7,008 bases of DNA, taken from positions 1 through 7,008 of the forward strand of contig CAMYZR010000068.1 in the NCBI GenBank assembly GCA_947303905.1, read 5' to 3'. Under the pieces are notes generated by a model. The model saw only the letters and a program-made list of their open reading frames with translations, was not told the DNA's origin and searched no databases. Position 1 is the first letter of the stretch; every line of letters begins with the position of its first letter. Below, piece after piece: positions 1 to 5,449 of this stretch. This DNA comes from an uncultured Atopobiaceae bacterium. GTDB taxonomy: Bacteria > Actinomycetota > Coriobacteriia > Coriobacteriales > Atopobiaceae. The position numbers and the translations under genes were made by a program.

Positions 1-63
1 AAAAAGTGGATGCGGTCCGATCCGGCCGCGCCGCCGGCCGGCGACAAAAGCACGGCGGAATGA
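1..63 (+). CDS. possible C-terminal end of an unidentified + strand gene (partial)
   Basis: Reading triplets from base 1 gives a 20-residue tail that starts KKWMRSDP, ends DKSTAE and stops at TGA 61-63. The third codon positions are mostly G or C, as in the real genes here. After the stop comes a short AT-richer gap (64-89), then a strong ribosome binding site and ATG at 103, which is how one gene ends and the next begins in an operon. A charged, Pro/Ala-rich tail like this is common after the last membrane helix of a transporter. If the next gene is a FeoB-associated protein, this could be the end of feoB, but 20 residues cannot show that. The opposite strand is also open through this stretch (see the 1-1230 entry), so only one of the two readings is likely real. 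Confidence 0.3.
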   Translation, partial: KKWMRSDPAAPPAGDKSTAE

Positions 64-1230
64 GCCGCTTACCAAATTAAATCCAGCACAAGGAGGCACA
101 GCATGAGCATCGCGACCATCATCATCGGCGTTGTGTGCGCCGTGGCCGTCATCGGCGCTGCCATCGTCGGTGGCACCGTCATCGGCACTATCATCGTCGG
201 TGGCACCGTCATCGGCACTACCTCCGTCATCGGTACCGTCACCTTCGTCGGCGCCGCTCTCATCGGCCTCGCCGGCATCGCCATCTTCGGCGTTCGGGTC
301 CACGGGTGTGACGTCAACCGTGTAGTCGACCGTCTTTCCGTCCTGACCCTTCACGGGCAGGTTCTCGAAGGTCACGGTCTGCTTCTCGGTGTCAGCCTCA
401 AACACCTTCGGGTCTCCCAAGGCGGTCCCATCGGCGAGCAGCTGGGCCGAAAGCGTGACGCCATCCGGCCACTCCACGCCCTCGTCGGGCTGCACCGAGA
501 CCGTCACGTTTGCGATGACCGGGTCGACGGGCTCGTACGACGTGACCTTCTTGGGCAGGCTCTTGCCCTTCACGATCCAGCTGCCGTAGCACACCTGCGT
601 GTCGACGTCCTCGATCCTCTCCTGCTTGTACAGCTTGAACTCCGCAGTCTTCTTGGAGCTGCGCAGGCTCTTCAGGTACTCGGCCGAGACCAGCGCGTCG
701 GGTGTGCAGAGAAACACGAGGTCGCACTCCGAGCCGTTCTCCTTGCCGTTCAGGCCCTGCTTGTCAGAGGTAATCCTGTCCTCCAGCTTGAGCTCGCCGT
801 GGTCGATGGTCTTGGTGCCACCTCCACCGCCCCCTCCCTGCTCGGAGGGACGAAGGCGCGACAGCCTGGTGATCTCACGCTGGGCGGCATGGATCTGCGC
901 CTCGAGCACTGCGATCTTCGCCTCGTCCGTGAGCAGCGTGATCTGGTACGACTCGGTGTCGTAGACCATGAGCACGTCGCCCATGTTGACCTTGTCGCCC
1001 TCCTTGACCTTCATCTCGTTGACGATGCTGTTGGCCAGCCTCACCTCCTGGACCTTGCCGGCCTCAATGCTGCCCGACATGGTCGCGAAGTCATCGCCAA
1101 AGACGTTGAGGTTTGACACGGGGTACACCTCGGCCACGCCACTGGTGCGGCCCCGCCAGATGAAGAAGCCCAGCGCCGCAGCCGCAAGGATTGCGATGGC
1201 TGCCACCACGAGCTTTCCGCGCTTGCTCAT
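1..1230 (-). CDS. second HlyD/RND-type adaptor-like exporter protein with Cna-B-like domain (no stop in window)
   Basis: ATG 1230 overlaps the ATPase stop as ATGA. Residues 1-7 are basic (MSKRGK) and about 8-25 form a membrane anchor. Residues 52-90 form the first half of a lipoyl/barrel-sandwich hybrid domain (KVKEGDKVNMGDVLMVYD), and 91-128 a charged helix like the first arm of an adaptor hairpin. A run of seven Gly (132-138) leads to a domain at about 170-228 (LVFLCTPDALVSAEYLKSLR), then a Cna-B-like beta domain at about 240-310 (WPDGVTLSAQLLADG, TFENLPVKG, VDYTVDV). Residues 311-362 are an Asp/Gly/Ala/Ser linker with no basic residue, built in part from ten-residue repeats. The second hairpin arm and the closing lipoyl half expected of a complete adaptor are absent. 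The frame stays open to base 1, but residues after about 370 become Arg-rich and read like antisense. Coding is convincing only from 1230 to about 145. Role: extracytoplasmic partner of the neighbouring ATPase. Confidence 0.75.
   Translation of the reverse strand, partial: MSKRGKLVVAAIAILAAAALGFFIWRGRTSGVAEVYPVSNLNVFGDDFATMSGSIEAGKVQEVRLANSIVNEMKVKEGDKVNMGDVLMVYDTESYQITLLTDEAKIAVLEAQIHAAQREITRLSRLRPSEQGGGGGGGTKTIDHGELKLEDRITSDKQGLNGKENGSECDLVFLCTPDALVSAEYLKSLRSSKKTAEFKLYKQERIEDVDTQVCYGSWIVKGKSLPKKVTSYEPVDPVIANVTVSVQPDEGVEWPDGVTLSAQLLADGTALGDPKVFEADTEKQTVTFENLPVKGQDGKTVDYTVDVTPVDPNAEDGDAGEADESGADEGDGTDDGGSADDGATDDDSADDGATDDGSADDGHGAHNADDDGRDAHAVPPCAGFNLVSGSFRRAFVAGRRRGRIGPHPLF
90..96 (+). promoter_or_regulatory. 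strong Shine-Dalgarno AAGGAGG before ATG 103
   Basis: AAGGAGG lies six bases (97-102) before ATG 103, a near-ideal site and spacing. It is the main reason to take the + strand start at 103 seriously, although almost all of the downstream + strand frame is antisense to an adaptor gene. Confidence 0.5.
103..162 (+). CDS. head of a small membrane protein, possibly FeoB-associated type; rest missing
   Basis: Translation starts MSIATIIIGVV and stays hydrophobic for about 20 residues, with a Cys at residue 12. An ATG followed by an Ile/Val-rich single helix recalls the short FeoB-associated Cys-rich membrane proteins (N-terminal helix, then a basic and Cys-rich tail). Here the tail never comes: from about base 145 the sequence is in register with the 30-bp repeat of the minus-strand adaptor. 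The + frame stays open to 1116 only because it is antisense to that gene. Only the first 14-20 codons are supportable. The perfect ribosome binding site favours a real start; the family call is an inference from one helix. It may be a gene head joined to foreign sequence, by recombination or by misassembly, or a chance open frame. Confidence 0.3.
133..222. repeat. 30-bp tandem repeat, two and a half copies
   Basis: Bases 163-192 and 193-222 are direct copies of a 30-bp unit that begins ATCGTCGGTGGCACC. They differ only in the last three bases (ATC against ACC). A degenerate third copy is in register to the left: the 11-mer CCGTCATCGGC occurs at 146-156, 176-186 and 206-216, exactly 30 bp apart. 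On the minus strand each unit encodes ten residues, GSADDGATDD (DSADDGATDD in the middle copy), and the repeat is in frame with the second adaptor. Copy number in such arrays changes easily by slippage. Confidence 0.85.
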
Positions 1231-2036
1231 TCGGCCGCCCCTTCCGCCTCTTCGCTGGTATAGAGCCTGCCATCACGGATGAAGGCAAGGCGGTGCGCAT
1301 GGTCTGCGATGGACCGCTCGTGCGTGATCATCACGATGGTCGCACCGTTGTCGGAGAGCTCCTGGAACAGCGTCATGATCTGCTCTCCCGAGGCCGTGTC
1401 GAGCGCACCCGTAGGCTCGTCCGCCAGAAGCAGGCTCGGGTTCATGACCATGGCTCGCGCGATGGCCACGCGCTGCTTCTGTCCGCCCGAAAGCTGCGTG
1501 GGAAAGAAGTCGACGCGATCGCCCAGGCCGACATGCTCCAGTGCCTCACGCGCCCTTTCGGCTCGCTCGGCGCGAGGGACGCCGCCGTACAGCATGGGCA
1601 GCGCGACGTTTTCCTGCGCGGTCTCGCGCGGCATCAGATTGAAGTTCTGGAAGACGAAGCCGATCGTTCGGTTGCGCAGGCGCGACAGCCCGTCGTCGTC
1701 TAGCTGCGACACGTCGGTCCCGTTCAGCAGGTAGCTGCCGGAGGTCGCCACGTCCAGGCAGCCCACGATGTTCATGAGCGTGGACTTCCCCGATCCGGAG
1801 GGTCCCATGATGGCAAGGTATTCCCCTTGCTCCACCTGCAGGTTTATGTCGTGGAGGATGGGGACCGCCAGAGATCCCTCGCCATAGCTCTTGTTGATGT
1901 TGTGCAGGTTGACCACCGGGCAGCTGGCAGGAGCGGTCGTCTCGGCCAGGGGCGTGGTCACCGGATCCGTGACTTCCTCCATGACGCGCGCGTGGCGACC
2001 ACGCCGTAGCACCGATGAGGGCGTTGGGAGTTTCAC
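1227..2036 (-). CDS. MacB/LolD-type ABC transporter ATP-binding protein
   Basis: This is the ATPase subunit of an exporter of the MacB/LolD class; it sits on the inner face of the membrane and drives an FtsX-fold permease. All motifs are intact: Walker A GPSGSGKST at residues 78-86, Q-loop Gln 130 (FVFQNFNL), signature LSGGQ at 182-186, Walker B LLLADE at 202-207 followed by the PTGALD D-loop, and H-loop His 239 (MITHE). The start is GTG 2036, 2 nt after the upstream adaptor stop, with GGAGAGG ten bases before it inside that gene. This gives an N-terminal extension of about 40 residues before the ATPase fold. Met 19 (ATG 1982) is an alternative without a visible ribosome binding site. The stop overlaps the next gene (ATGA), so the three genes are translationally coupled. 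No permease gene is present on either side in the window. The substrate is unknown. Confidence 0.95.
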   Translation of the reverse strand: MKLPTPSSVLRRGRHARVMEEVTDPVTTPLAETTAPASCPVVNLHNINKSYGEGSLAVPILHDINLQVEQGEYLAIMGPSGSGKSTLMNIVGCLDVATSGSYLLNGTDVSQLDDDGLSRLRNRTIGFVFQNFNLMPRETAQENVALPMLYGGVPRAERAERAREALEHVGLGDRVDFFPTQLSGGQKQRVAIARAMVMNPSLLLADEPTGALDTASGEQIMTLFQELSDNGATIVMITHERSIADHAHRLAFIRDGRLYTSEEAEGAAE

Positions 2037-2038
2037 CG

Positions 2039-3454
2039 TTATGCACCCTCTCCAGCGTCGGTCGCCTCGGCTTCCAGCGCCGACTCGTCGACCGCCATGC
2101 TTCCGGCCTCGTCAGTCGAGTAGTCCTCCTCCATCTCGAGGCCCTCGCTCGTCTCGATGCCCTCGTTCGCCACAAGACCCTCTTCCGCGCCGATGTCCTC
2201 GGACATCTCCTCGCCCTCGTCGCTCACGACGAACTCCGTCGTCGTTCCGGCGCCCTTGTGGCAGCTCTCGTCCGGCCACGCGAGGTAATCGCTGTCCTCG
2301 AGGCCCTTGACGATCTGCACCAGGCCGAGGTTCTCGTCGGTCTCGCCGATCATGATGCTGCGCTGGTCGAGGCTTCCGCCCTCGTGGTCGGTGGCCCAAA
2401 CATATGCGGCGCCGTTGTCATGCACGACCCAACCCTCGTCGAGCCAGATGCCCTCTTTTGCCGCATCCTGGCCATAGTCGATCTCGACGGTGACGTGCTG
2501 GCCCAACATGAGGCCATCAGACTTGTCGAGCGTGATATAGAAGTTGTAGTTGGAGGCGGTCAGGTCATCCGATTCGCCCATGCCCTCGCTATCGCCCTCC
2601 GTAGGCTGGCTCTCGACTGAGGAGACCGTTCCCTTCCAGGTGATGTTGGCATCCACGCGGGAGCGAACGATCACGGGAGTGTCCGTCGACACCTCGTGGA
2701 TGTTCTGCTCGCTCACCTTGCAGCGGATGCGCAGGTTGCCGTCGGCCAGGATGGTCATGAACGTGGAGGACTCGCCTTCGCCTCCCATGTCCTCGGGGTC
2801 ACCGTACTCCCCCTCGTCGTCCGAAGGCATCTCGGCGCTGCCGCCCCCCACCTTGCTCATGTCCATGGTCTGGATGGTGCCATCGATGGGGGCTGTCACC
2901 TTTGGGTCCGTGACGGCCTCCTTGAGCTTCTTGAGCTCGGTCTCCTTGAGCTTGAGGTCGTAGCGCGCCTGGGCGATCGAGGCCTGTAGCTCCTGGATCT
3001 CCGCCGAGATGCCCAAGGGGTCATCCGACGAGGAGCGAGCCTTCTCGAGTTCCTGGATCTGCCCGGTGTTGTCCTCGATGGTGGTGTTGAGCTGCTCGAT
3101 CTCGAGCTCGGCCTGCTGCACCTTGATCTCGCTGAGCGAGTTGTCGTACTCGAAGAGCGCCTCGCCCTTCTTGACGTGGTCGCCCTTCTTCACGAAGACC
3201 TGCTTGACTGTCTCGCCGCTCGAAAGCTCGATCTTCTCGACCTTCTGCGCCTCGGTCACGCCGGCGTAGCGATTTGCCGTCGCGTTACCCGCTGCGGCAT
3301 TGACGTTGCTCACCTTTTGCACGTAGACGGCATCGCTGGCGGCCCCGCCGCCAAACAGCCTCAGTCCAAAGAAGATGGCCAACGCCGCCAGAAGCGCAAT
3401 GGCTACGCCAATAACGGCCTTTCGGTGCTGGGAAAGCAGTTCTATACCACGCAT
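2039..3454 (-). CDS. HlyD/MacA-type periplasmic adaptor-like exporter subunit
   Basis: The 471-residue product has an N-terminal anchor (about residues 13-34), the first lipoyl half at 72-104 (KQVFVKKGDHVKKGEALFEYD), a coiled-coil hairpin at about 107-182 with heptad-like Glu/Leu/Lys spacing, and the second lipoyl half at 184-196 (DPKVTAPIDGTIQTM). A beta-barrel region follows at about 231-330 and a membrane-proximal-like region at about 335-405. Two acidic insertions interrupt this (205-230 and 284-300). Residues 401-471 are an acidic tail with about 24 Asp/Glu and no Lys, Arg or His. The start is ATG 3454 with GGAG (3460-3463) five bases away; the nearby ATG upstream is out of frame. In Gram-positive cells such adaptors act outside the membrane together with a MacB-type permease. 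This is the first gene of the exporter operon. Confidence 0.9.
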   Translation of the reverse strand: MRGIELLSQHRKAVIGVAIALLAALAIFFGLRLFGGGAASDAVYVQKVSNVNAAAGNATANRYAGVTEAQKVEKIELSSGETVKQVFVKKGDHVKKGEALFEYDNSLSEIKVQQAELEIEQLNTTIEDNTGQIQELEKARSSSDDPLGISAEIQELQASIAQARYDLKLKETELKKLKEAVTDPKVTAPIDGTIQTMDMSKVGGGSAEMPSDDEGEYGDPEDMGGEGESSTFMTILADGNLRIRCKVSEQNIHEVSTDTPVIVRSRVDANITWKGTVSSVESQPTEGDSEGMGESDDLTASNYNFYITLDKSDGLMLGQHVTVEIDYGQDAAKEGIWLDEGWVVHDNGAAYVWATDHEGGSLDQRSIMIGETDENLGLVQIVKGLEDSDYLAWPDESCHKGAGTTTEFVVSDEGEEMSEDIGAEEGLVANEGIETSEGLEMEEDYSTDEAGSMAVDESALEAEATDAGEGA

Positions 3455-3490
3455 TTTGGCTCCATGCCCTTAGTTGCCAATCAACCCTTT

Positions 3491-3519
3491 AGATTAGCCT
3501 TATGGCATGCGTGCGTCAC
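3491..3519 (-). promoter_or_regulatory. possible promoter of the exporter operon
   Basis: On the minus strand GTGACG (3514-3519, four of six matches to TTGACA) is followed after 17 bases by TAATCT (3491-3496, three of six matches to TATAAT). It lies 37 bp before the adaptor ATG in the only intergenic gap (3455-3579) between the phosphatase and the exporter operon. The match is weak and position is the main support. The rest of the gap holds an A6 run on the minus strand (about 3523-3528) and no convincing terminator. Confidence 0.3.
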
Positions 3520-3579
3520 GTATTTTTTCGTATGCGCCAAGTGCCAGCGCGCCCGACAGGCGTGGCGGGTAAAGGGCAG

Positions 3580-4332
3580 CTACTCCGATGCGTCGCCCTC
3601 GTCCGCCACGGCCGTCTCGCCCATACCGAGGCCATCCTCGTCCTCGGACAGGAAGATGGGGGCCACGACGGTGGTGTAGAGCGCAAGCCACGCAGCAGAC
3701 AGGCAGAAGCCCGCGATCACGTCGGAGGCGTAGTGCACGCCGAGATAGATGCGGCTGATGCCGATGAGCACGATGACCAGCCCAAAGCCGGTCACGCTCA
3801 CGCGACGGACAAAGGCGTCGCGCTCGTAGTGCCACGCCATCCAGGCAAGCAGGCCGTAGAAGCCCATGGCGACCATGGAGTGCCCCGAGGGAAAGCTGTA
3901 GCCGCTCTCGGCGATGAGTCGGAAGCCCTCTGGGCGCGGCCGCTGCACGATGAACTTGAACACTTGGTTGACCAGCACGACGCCCACCAGGTTGACCGCC
4001 GCAAACAGGCCCGGACGACGGCCCGGCGCAAAGATCTGCACCGCAAACAGCATGACGACCAGCACCACCGGTAGGGCGAGCTCGGAGATGGATTGCATGA
4101 TGGGCGTCAGCCATGCGCGGCGCATGCGCACCACAAAGACGCGGTAGGCGTAGTAGTCAAGGCGCAGGAGGTCGCCCGCGAGCATGTTCTGCAGGATGCC
4201 CAGGAAGAGGACAACCGCTATGACAAAGAGCACAACCCGCTTGTTGCTGCGCAGGTTGTGCCAAATGACATGAGGCGCCTGCTCCATCAAACGGAGCAGG
4301 CGCCCATCACGTGTGTCACGCGAGTCGGTCAC
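3580..4332 (-). CDS. PAP2-family membrane phosphatase
   Basis: The 250-residue protein carries the complete PAP2 (type 2 phosphatidic acid phosphatase) signature: K126-X6-R133-P134 (KFIVQRPRP), PSGH at 148-151, and S193-R194-X5-H200-X3-D204 (SRIYLGVHYASD). About six hydrophobic segments (near 33-50, 86-102, 108-127, 153-168, 180-196 and 205-225) match the family's membrane core. Family members dephosphorylate lipid phosphates such as undecaprenyl diphosphate or phosphatidic acid, and the sequence does not say which. The C-terminal 20 residues are acidic. The start taken is GTG 4332, 2 nt after the thioredoxin stop; the nearest GAGG is 13 bases away, so initiation may depend on coupling. Met 16 (ATG 4287) is an alternative and lies in the loop of a strong hairpin (4274-4304). 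Confidence 0.9.
   Translation of the reverse strand: MTDSRDTRDGRLLRLMEQAPHVIWHNLRSNKRVVLFVIAVVLFLGILQNMLAGDLLRLDYYAYRVFVVRMRRAWLTPIMQSISELALPVVLVVMLFAVQIFAPGRRPGLFAAVNLVGVVLVNQVFKFIVQRPRPEGFRLIAESGYSFPSGHSMVAMGFYGLLAWMAWHYERDAFVRRVSVTGFGLVIVLIGISRIYLGVHYASDVIAGFCLSAAWLALYTTVVAPIFLSEDEDGLGMGETAVADEGDASE
4274..4304 (-). terminator. perfect 12-bp hairpin at the start of the phosphatase frame; terminator or attenuator
   Basis: GGCGCCTGCTCC (4274-4285) and GGAGCAGGCGCC (4293-4304) are exact inverted copies around a seven-base loop. On the transcribed minus strand the hairpin begins 30 nt after the thioredoxin stop, where a terminator is expected, but the bases that follow (TCATGTCATTTGG) are not a U-tract. 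It also lies inside codons 10-20 of the phosphatase if GTG 4332 is the start, and its loop holds ATG 4287. It may lower read-through from thioredoxin into the phosphatase or mask a start. Confidence 0.55.
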
Positions 4333-4334
4333 GC

Positions 4335-4652
4335 TTAGATGTGAGCCTCGAGCTCGGCCACCAAGGTGGCCTTGGGCACGCTGCCGACCATGGTGTGCAC
4401 GGCCTCGCCGCCCTTGAAGAGGATGAGCGTGGGGATGGACATGATGCCGAAGCGCTGGGCGAGGGCACCCTCGTCATCGACGTTGCACTTGTACACGGTC
4501 AGGCGGTCGGCCATCTCCTCGCCGATCTGCTCGACGATGGGGCCCAGTGCGCGGCAGGGGCCACACCAGGAGGCCCAGAAGTCCACGAGGACGGGCTTGT
4601 CGGAAGTGGCAACGATGGCATCAAAATCTGCAGTGGTAATTTCGCTGGCCAT
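4335..4652 (-). CDS. trxA: thioredoxin
   Basis: This is a standard 105-residue thioredoxin, a small cytoplasmic disulfide reductase that receives electrons from thioredoxin reductase. The active site WCGPC is at residues 29-33 (DFWASWCGPC), the cis-proline is Pro 74 (SIPTLILFKGG), and the closing GxxPK segment is GSVPKATL at 90-97. The start is ATG 4652, with AAGGAG (4659-4664) six bases away. A longer frame starting at 4694 adds only 14 unconserved residues and has no comparable site. The gene is transcribed away from the UDG-like gene and is followed by the phosphatase. Full length; no anomalies. Confidence 0.97.
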   Translation of the reverse strand: MASEITTADFDAIVATSDKPVLVDFWASWCGPCRALGPIVEQIGEEMADRLTVYKCNVDDEGALAQRFGIMSIPTLILFKGGEAVHTMVGSVPKATLVAELEAHI

Positions 4653-4658
4653 AGTAAT

Positions 4659-4664
4659 CTCCTT
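4659..4664 (-). promoter_or_regulatory. Shine-Dalgarno that decides the thioredoxin start
   Basis: AAGGAG on the minus strand sits six bases before ATG 4652 and picks that start over the upstream in-frame ATG at 4694. Confidence 0.85.
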
Positions 4665-4725
4665 GTTGTCTACGCCATGGCGCGTTTTCTTCACTTAGCT
4701 TAGCTTATACCCAACACGAAGGAAA

Positions 4726-4753
4726 ATCATCACGTGGCCGAATGGTTTGTCAA
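4726..4753 (-). promoter_or_regulatory. possible thioredoxin promoter
   Basis: A perfect TTGACA (4748-4753, minus strand) is followed after 16 bases by GATGAT (4726-4731, four of six matches to TATAAT). A second possible -10, TATAAG, lies at 4704-4709 without a good -35. Both are in the 207-bp divergent gap (4653-4859), 52 to 100 bp before the thioredoxin ATG. Confidence 0.4.
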
Positions 4754-4800
4754 CAAACAATCAATCGAGCAGGACGAATGTCCCTGACACCCAAGGGGTG

Positions 4801-4829
4801 CTGGCACCGACTGGGCCAACTGGTATTCT
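4801..4829 (+). promoter_or_regulatory. possible promoter of the UDG-like gene
   Basis: CTGGCA (4801-4806) and TATTCT (4824-4829) are separated by 17 bases, and the -10 carries the extended TGn element (TGG at 4821-4823). The start of transcription would be near 4836, just before the ribosome binding site AGAGGGAG (4846-4853). A short inverted repeat CACCC-AAG-GGGTG (4789-4801) overlaps the -35 and might be an operator; it is too short to insist on. Confidence 0.4.
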
Positions 4830-4859
4830 GGTGGGGTCTAACAGCAGAGGGAGACGGCC

Positions 4860-5414
4860 ATGGGACCAAGCAGAGAAGATCGTCACACGTGCTATGTGGC
4901 AAAGGCAAAGGCCGAGCTGACAGGCCTTGCCGAACGCGGGGTGCTGATGGCAGGCAACGCGTTCTCCTCGATACTTCTGGTAAAGGGAGAGTCCACCGCA
5001 GAGGAGCGCGACGGCGGCGCGCCGTTTGCGGGCGAAGACGGCGCGGCGCTTAGGGCCGCCCTGCAGGCGCTGGGATATGCCCCCGAGGATTGGTCGGGGC
5101 TGGCCACATGGGACGACAAGGGCGCAAATCTGGGCGCCCCCCTGCTGAGGGAGGCCATCTGCACGCTCGATCCGGCAACCTGCGTGGTGTGCGACGGGGC
5201 TGCGGCAAACCTGGTGCGCGAGGCCTTCGCGGACGACCTCGCCTCACTGGAGAGCTTTGACGAGGCGATGCTGGTCGACGGGGTGCTGGCCCAGGTGGCG
5301 GGCATGCGCATGCTGAGCTTGGGCGGATTTGCGGCATCGCTTTCGGACAAGCGCAAGAAGCAGCTGATGTGGCATCGCCTCAAGCAGCTTCCGCCGCTGG
5401 GCGAGCCGTACTAG
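4860..5414 (+). CDS. degenerate uracil-DNA glycosylase-superfamily-like protein
   Basis: The 184-residue product starts at ATG 4860 with AGAGGGAG six bases before it. Its order of segments follows family 4/5-type uracil-DNA glycosylases. NAFSSILLVKGES (33-45) sits where the family has the VGEAPG strand and loop. GGAPFAGEDGAALRAALQALGY (52-73, the family's G-PFVG--G--L segment) follows, then DPATCVVCDGAAANLVREAF (104-123, where the family has P-VIVALG--A). Near the C-terminus, SLGGFAASLSDKRKKQLMWHRLKQL (153-177) resembles the family's last helix with K--xW--Lk. The usual CxxC and the other two iron-sulfur ligands are missing (Cys only at 11, 101, 108 and 111), as is the usual PPgNR segment and the H-P-S motif. 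Catalysis is therefore doubtful; it may bind DNA, or have another role. The assignment rests on recognised patterns only. It is a single gene between two minus-strand blocks. Confidence 0.6.
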   Translation: MGPSREDRHTCYVAKAKAELTGLAERGVLMAGNAFSSILLVKGESTAEERDGGAPFAGEDGAALRAALQALGYAPEDWSGLATWDDKGANLGAPLLREAICTLDPATCVVCDGAAANLVREAFADDLASLESFDEAMLVDGVLAQVAGMRMLSLGGFAASLSDKRKKQLMWHRLKQLPPLGEPY

Positions 5415-5422
5415 GGATTGGC

Positions 5423-5449
5423 GGCGCAGGCGCGCGACCGCCTAGCGCC
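5423..5449 (+). terminator. hairpin between convergent genes
   Basis: GGCGC-AGGCG (5423-5432) pairs with CGCCT-A-GCGCC (5439-5449), ten base pairs with one bulged A around a six-base loop. On the + strand it starts 8 bp after the TAG of the UDG-like gene and is followed by TCTTGTT, a weak T-rich tail. It overlaps the stop of the phosphoesterase on the other strand, where no T-run follows. Confidence 0.5.

Noticed and set aside
133..222. A CRISPR array
   Set aside because: The 30-bp units are back to back with no spacers and are in frame with a coding linker.
69..317. A minus-strand frame with Met/Thr/Pro repeats (82 residues)
   Set aside because: It is the adaptor repeat linker in the wrong frame. 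Its hydrophobic end is off-register translation and shows no ribosome binding site.
163..1116. A 337-residue + strand frame from ATG 103, beyond its first 20 codons
   Set aside because: It is antisense to the adaptor, which has recognisable domains and normal codon use on the minus strand. Open antisense frames are common at this GC content. Only the head, with its ribosome binding site, was kept.
3521..3534. Hairpin-terminator with the T6 run after the phosphatase gene
   Set aside because: The T6 run (minus-strand A6) is flanked by CGTA on both sides as direct, not inverted, copies. Only a seven-pair stem with a G-U pair and a 17-base loop can be drawn, and on the transcribed strand the run is A.
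4653..4694. An extended thioredoxin start at 4694
   Set aside because: The extra 14 residues are unlike the family, and AAGGAG lies at ideal spacing before ATG 4652.
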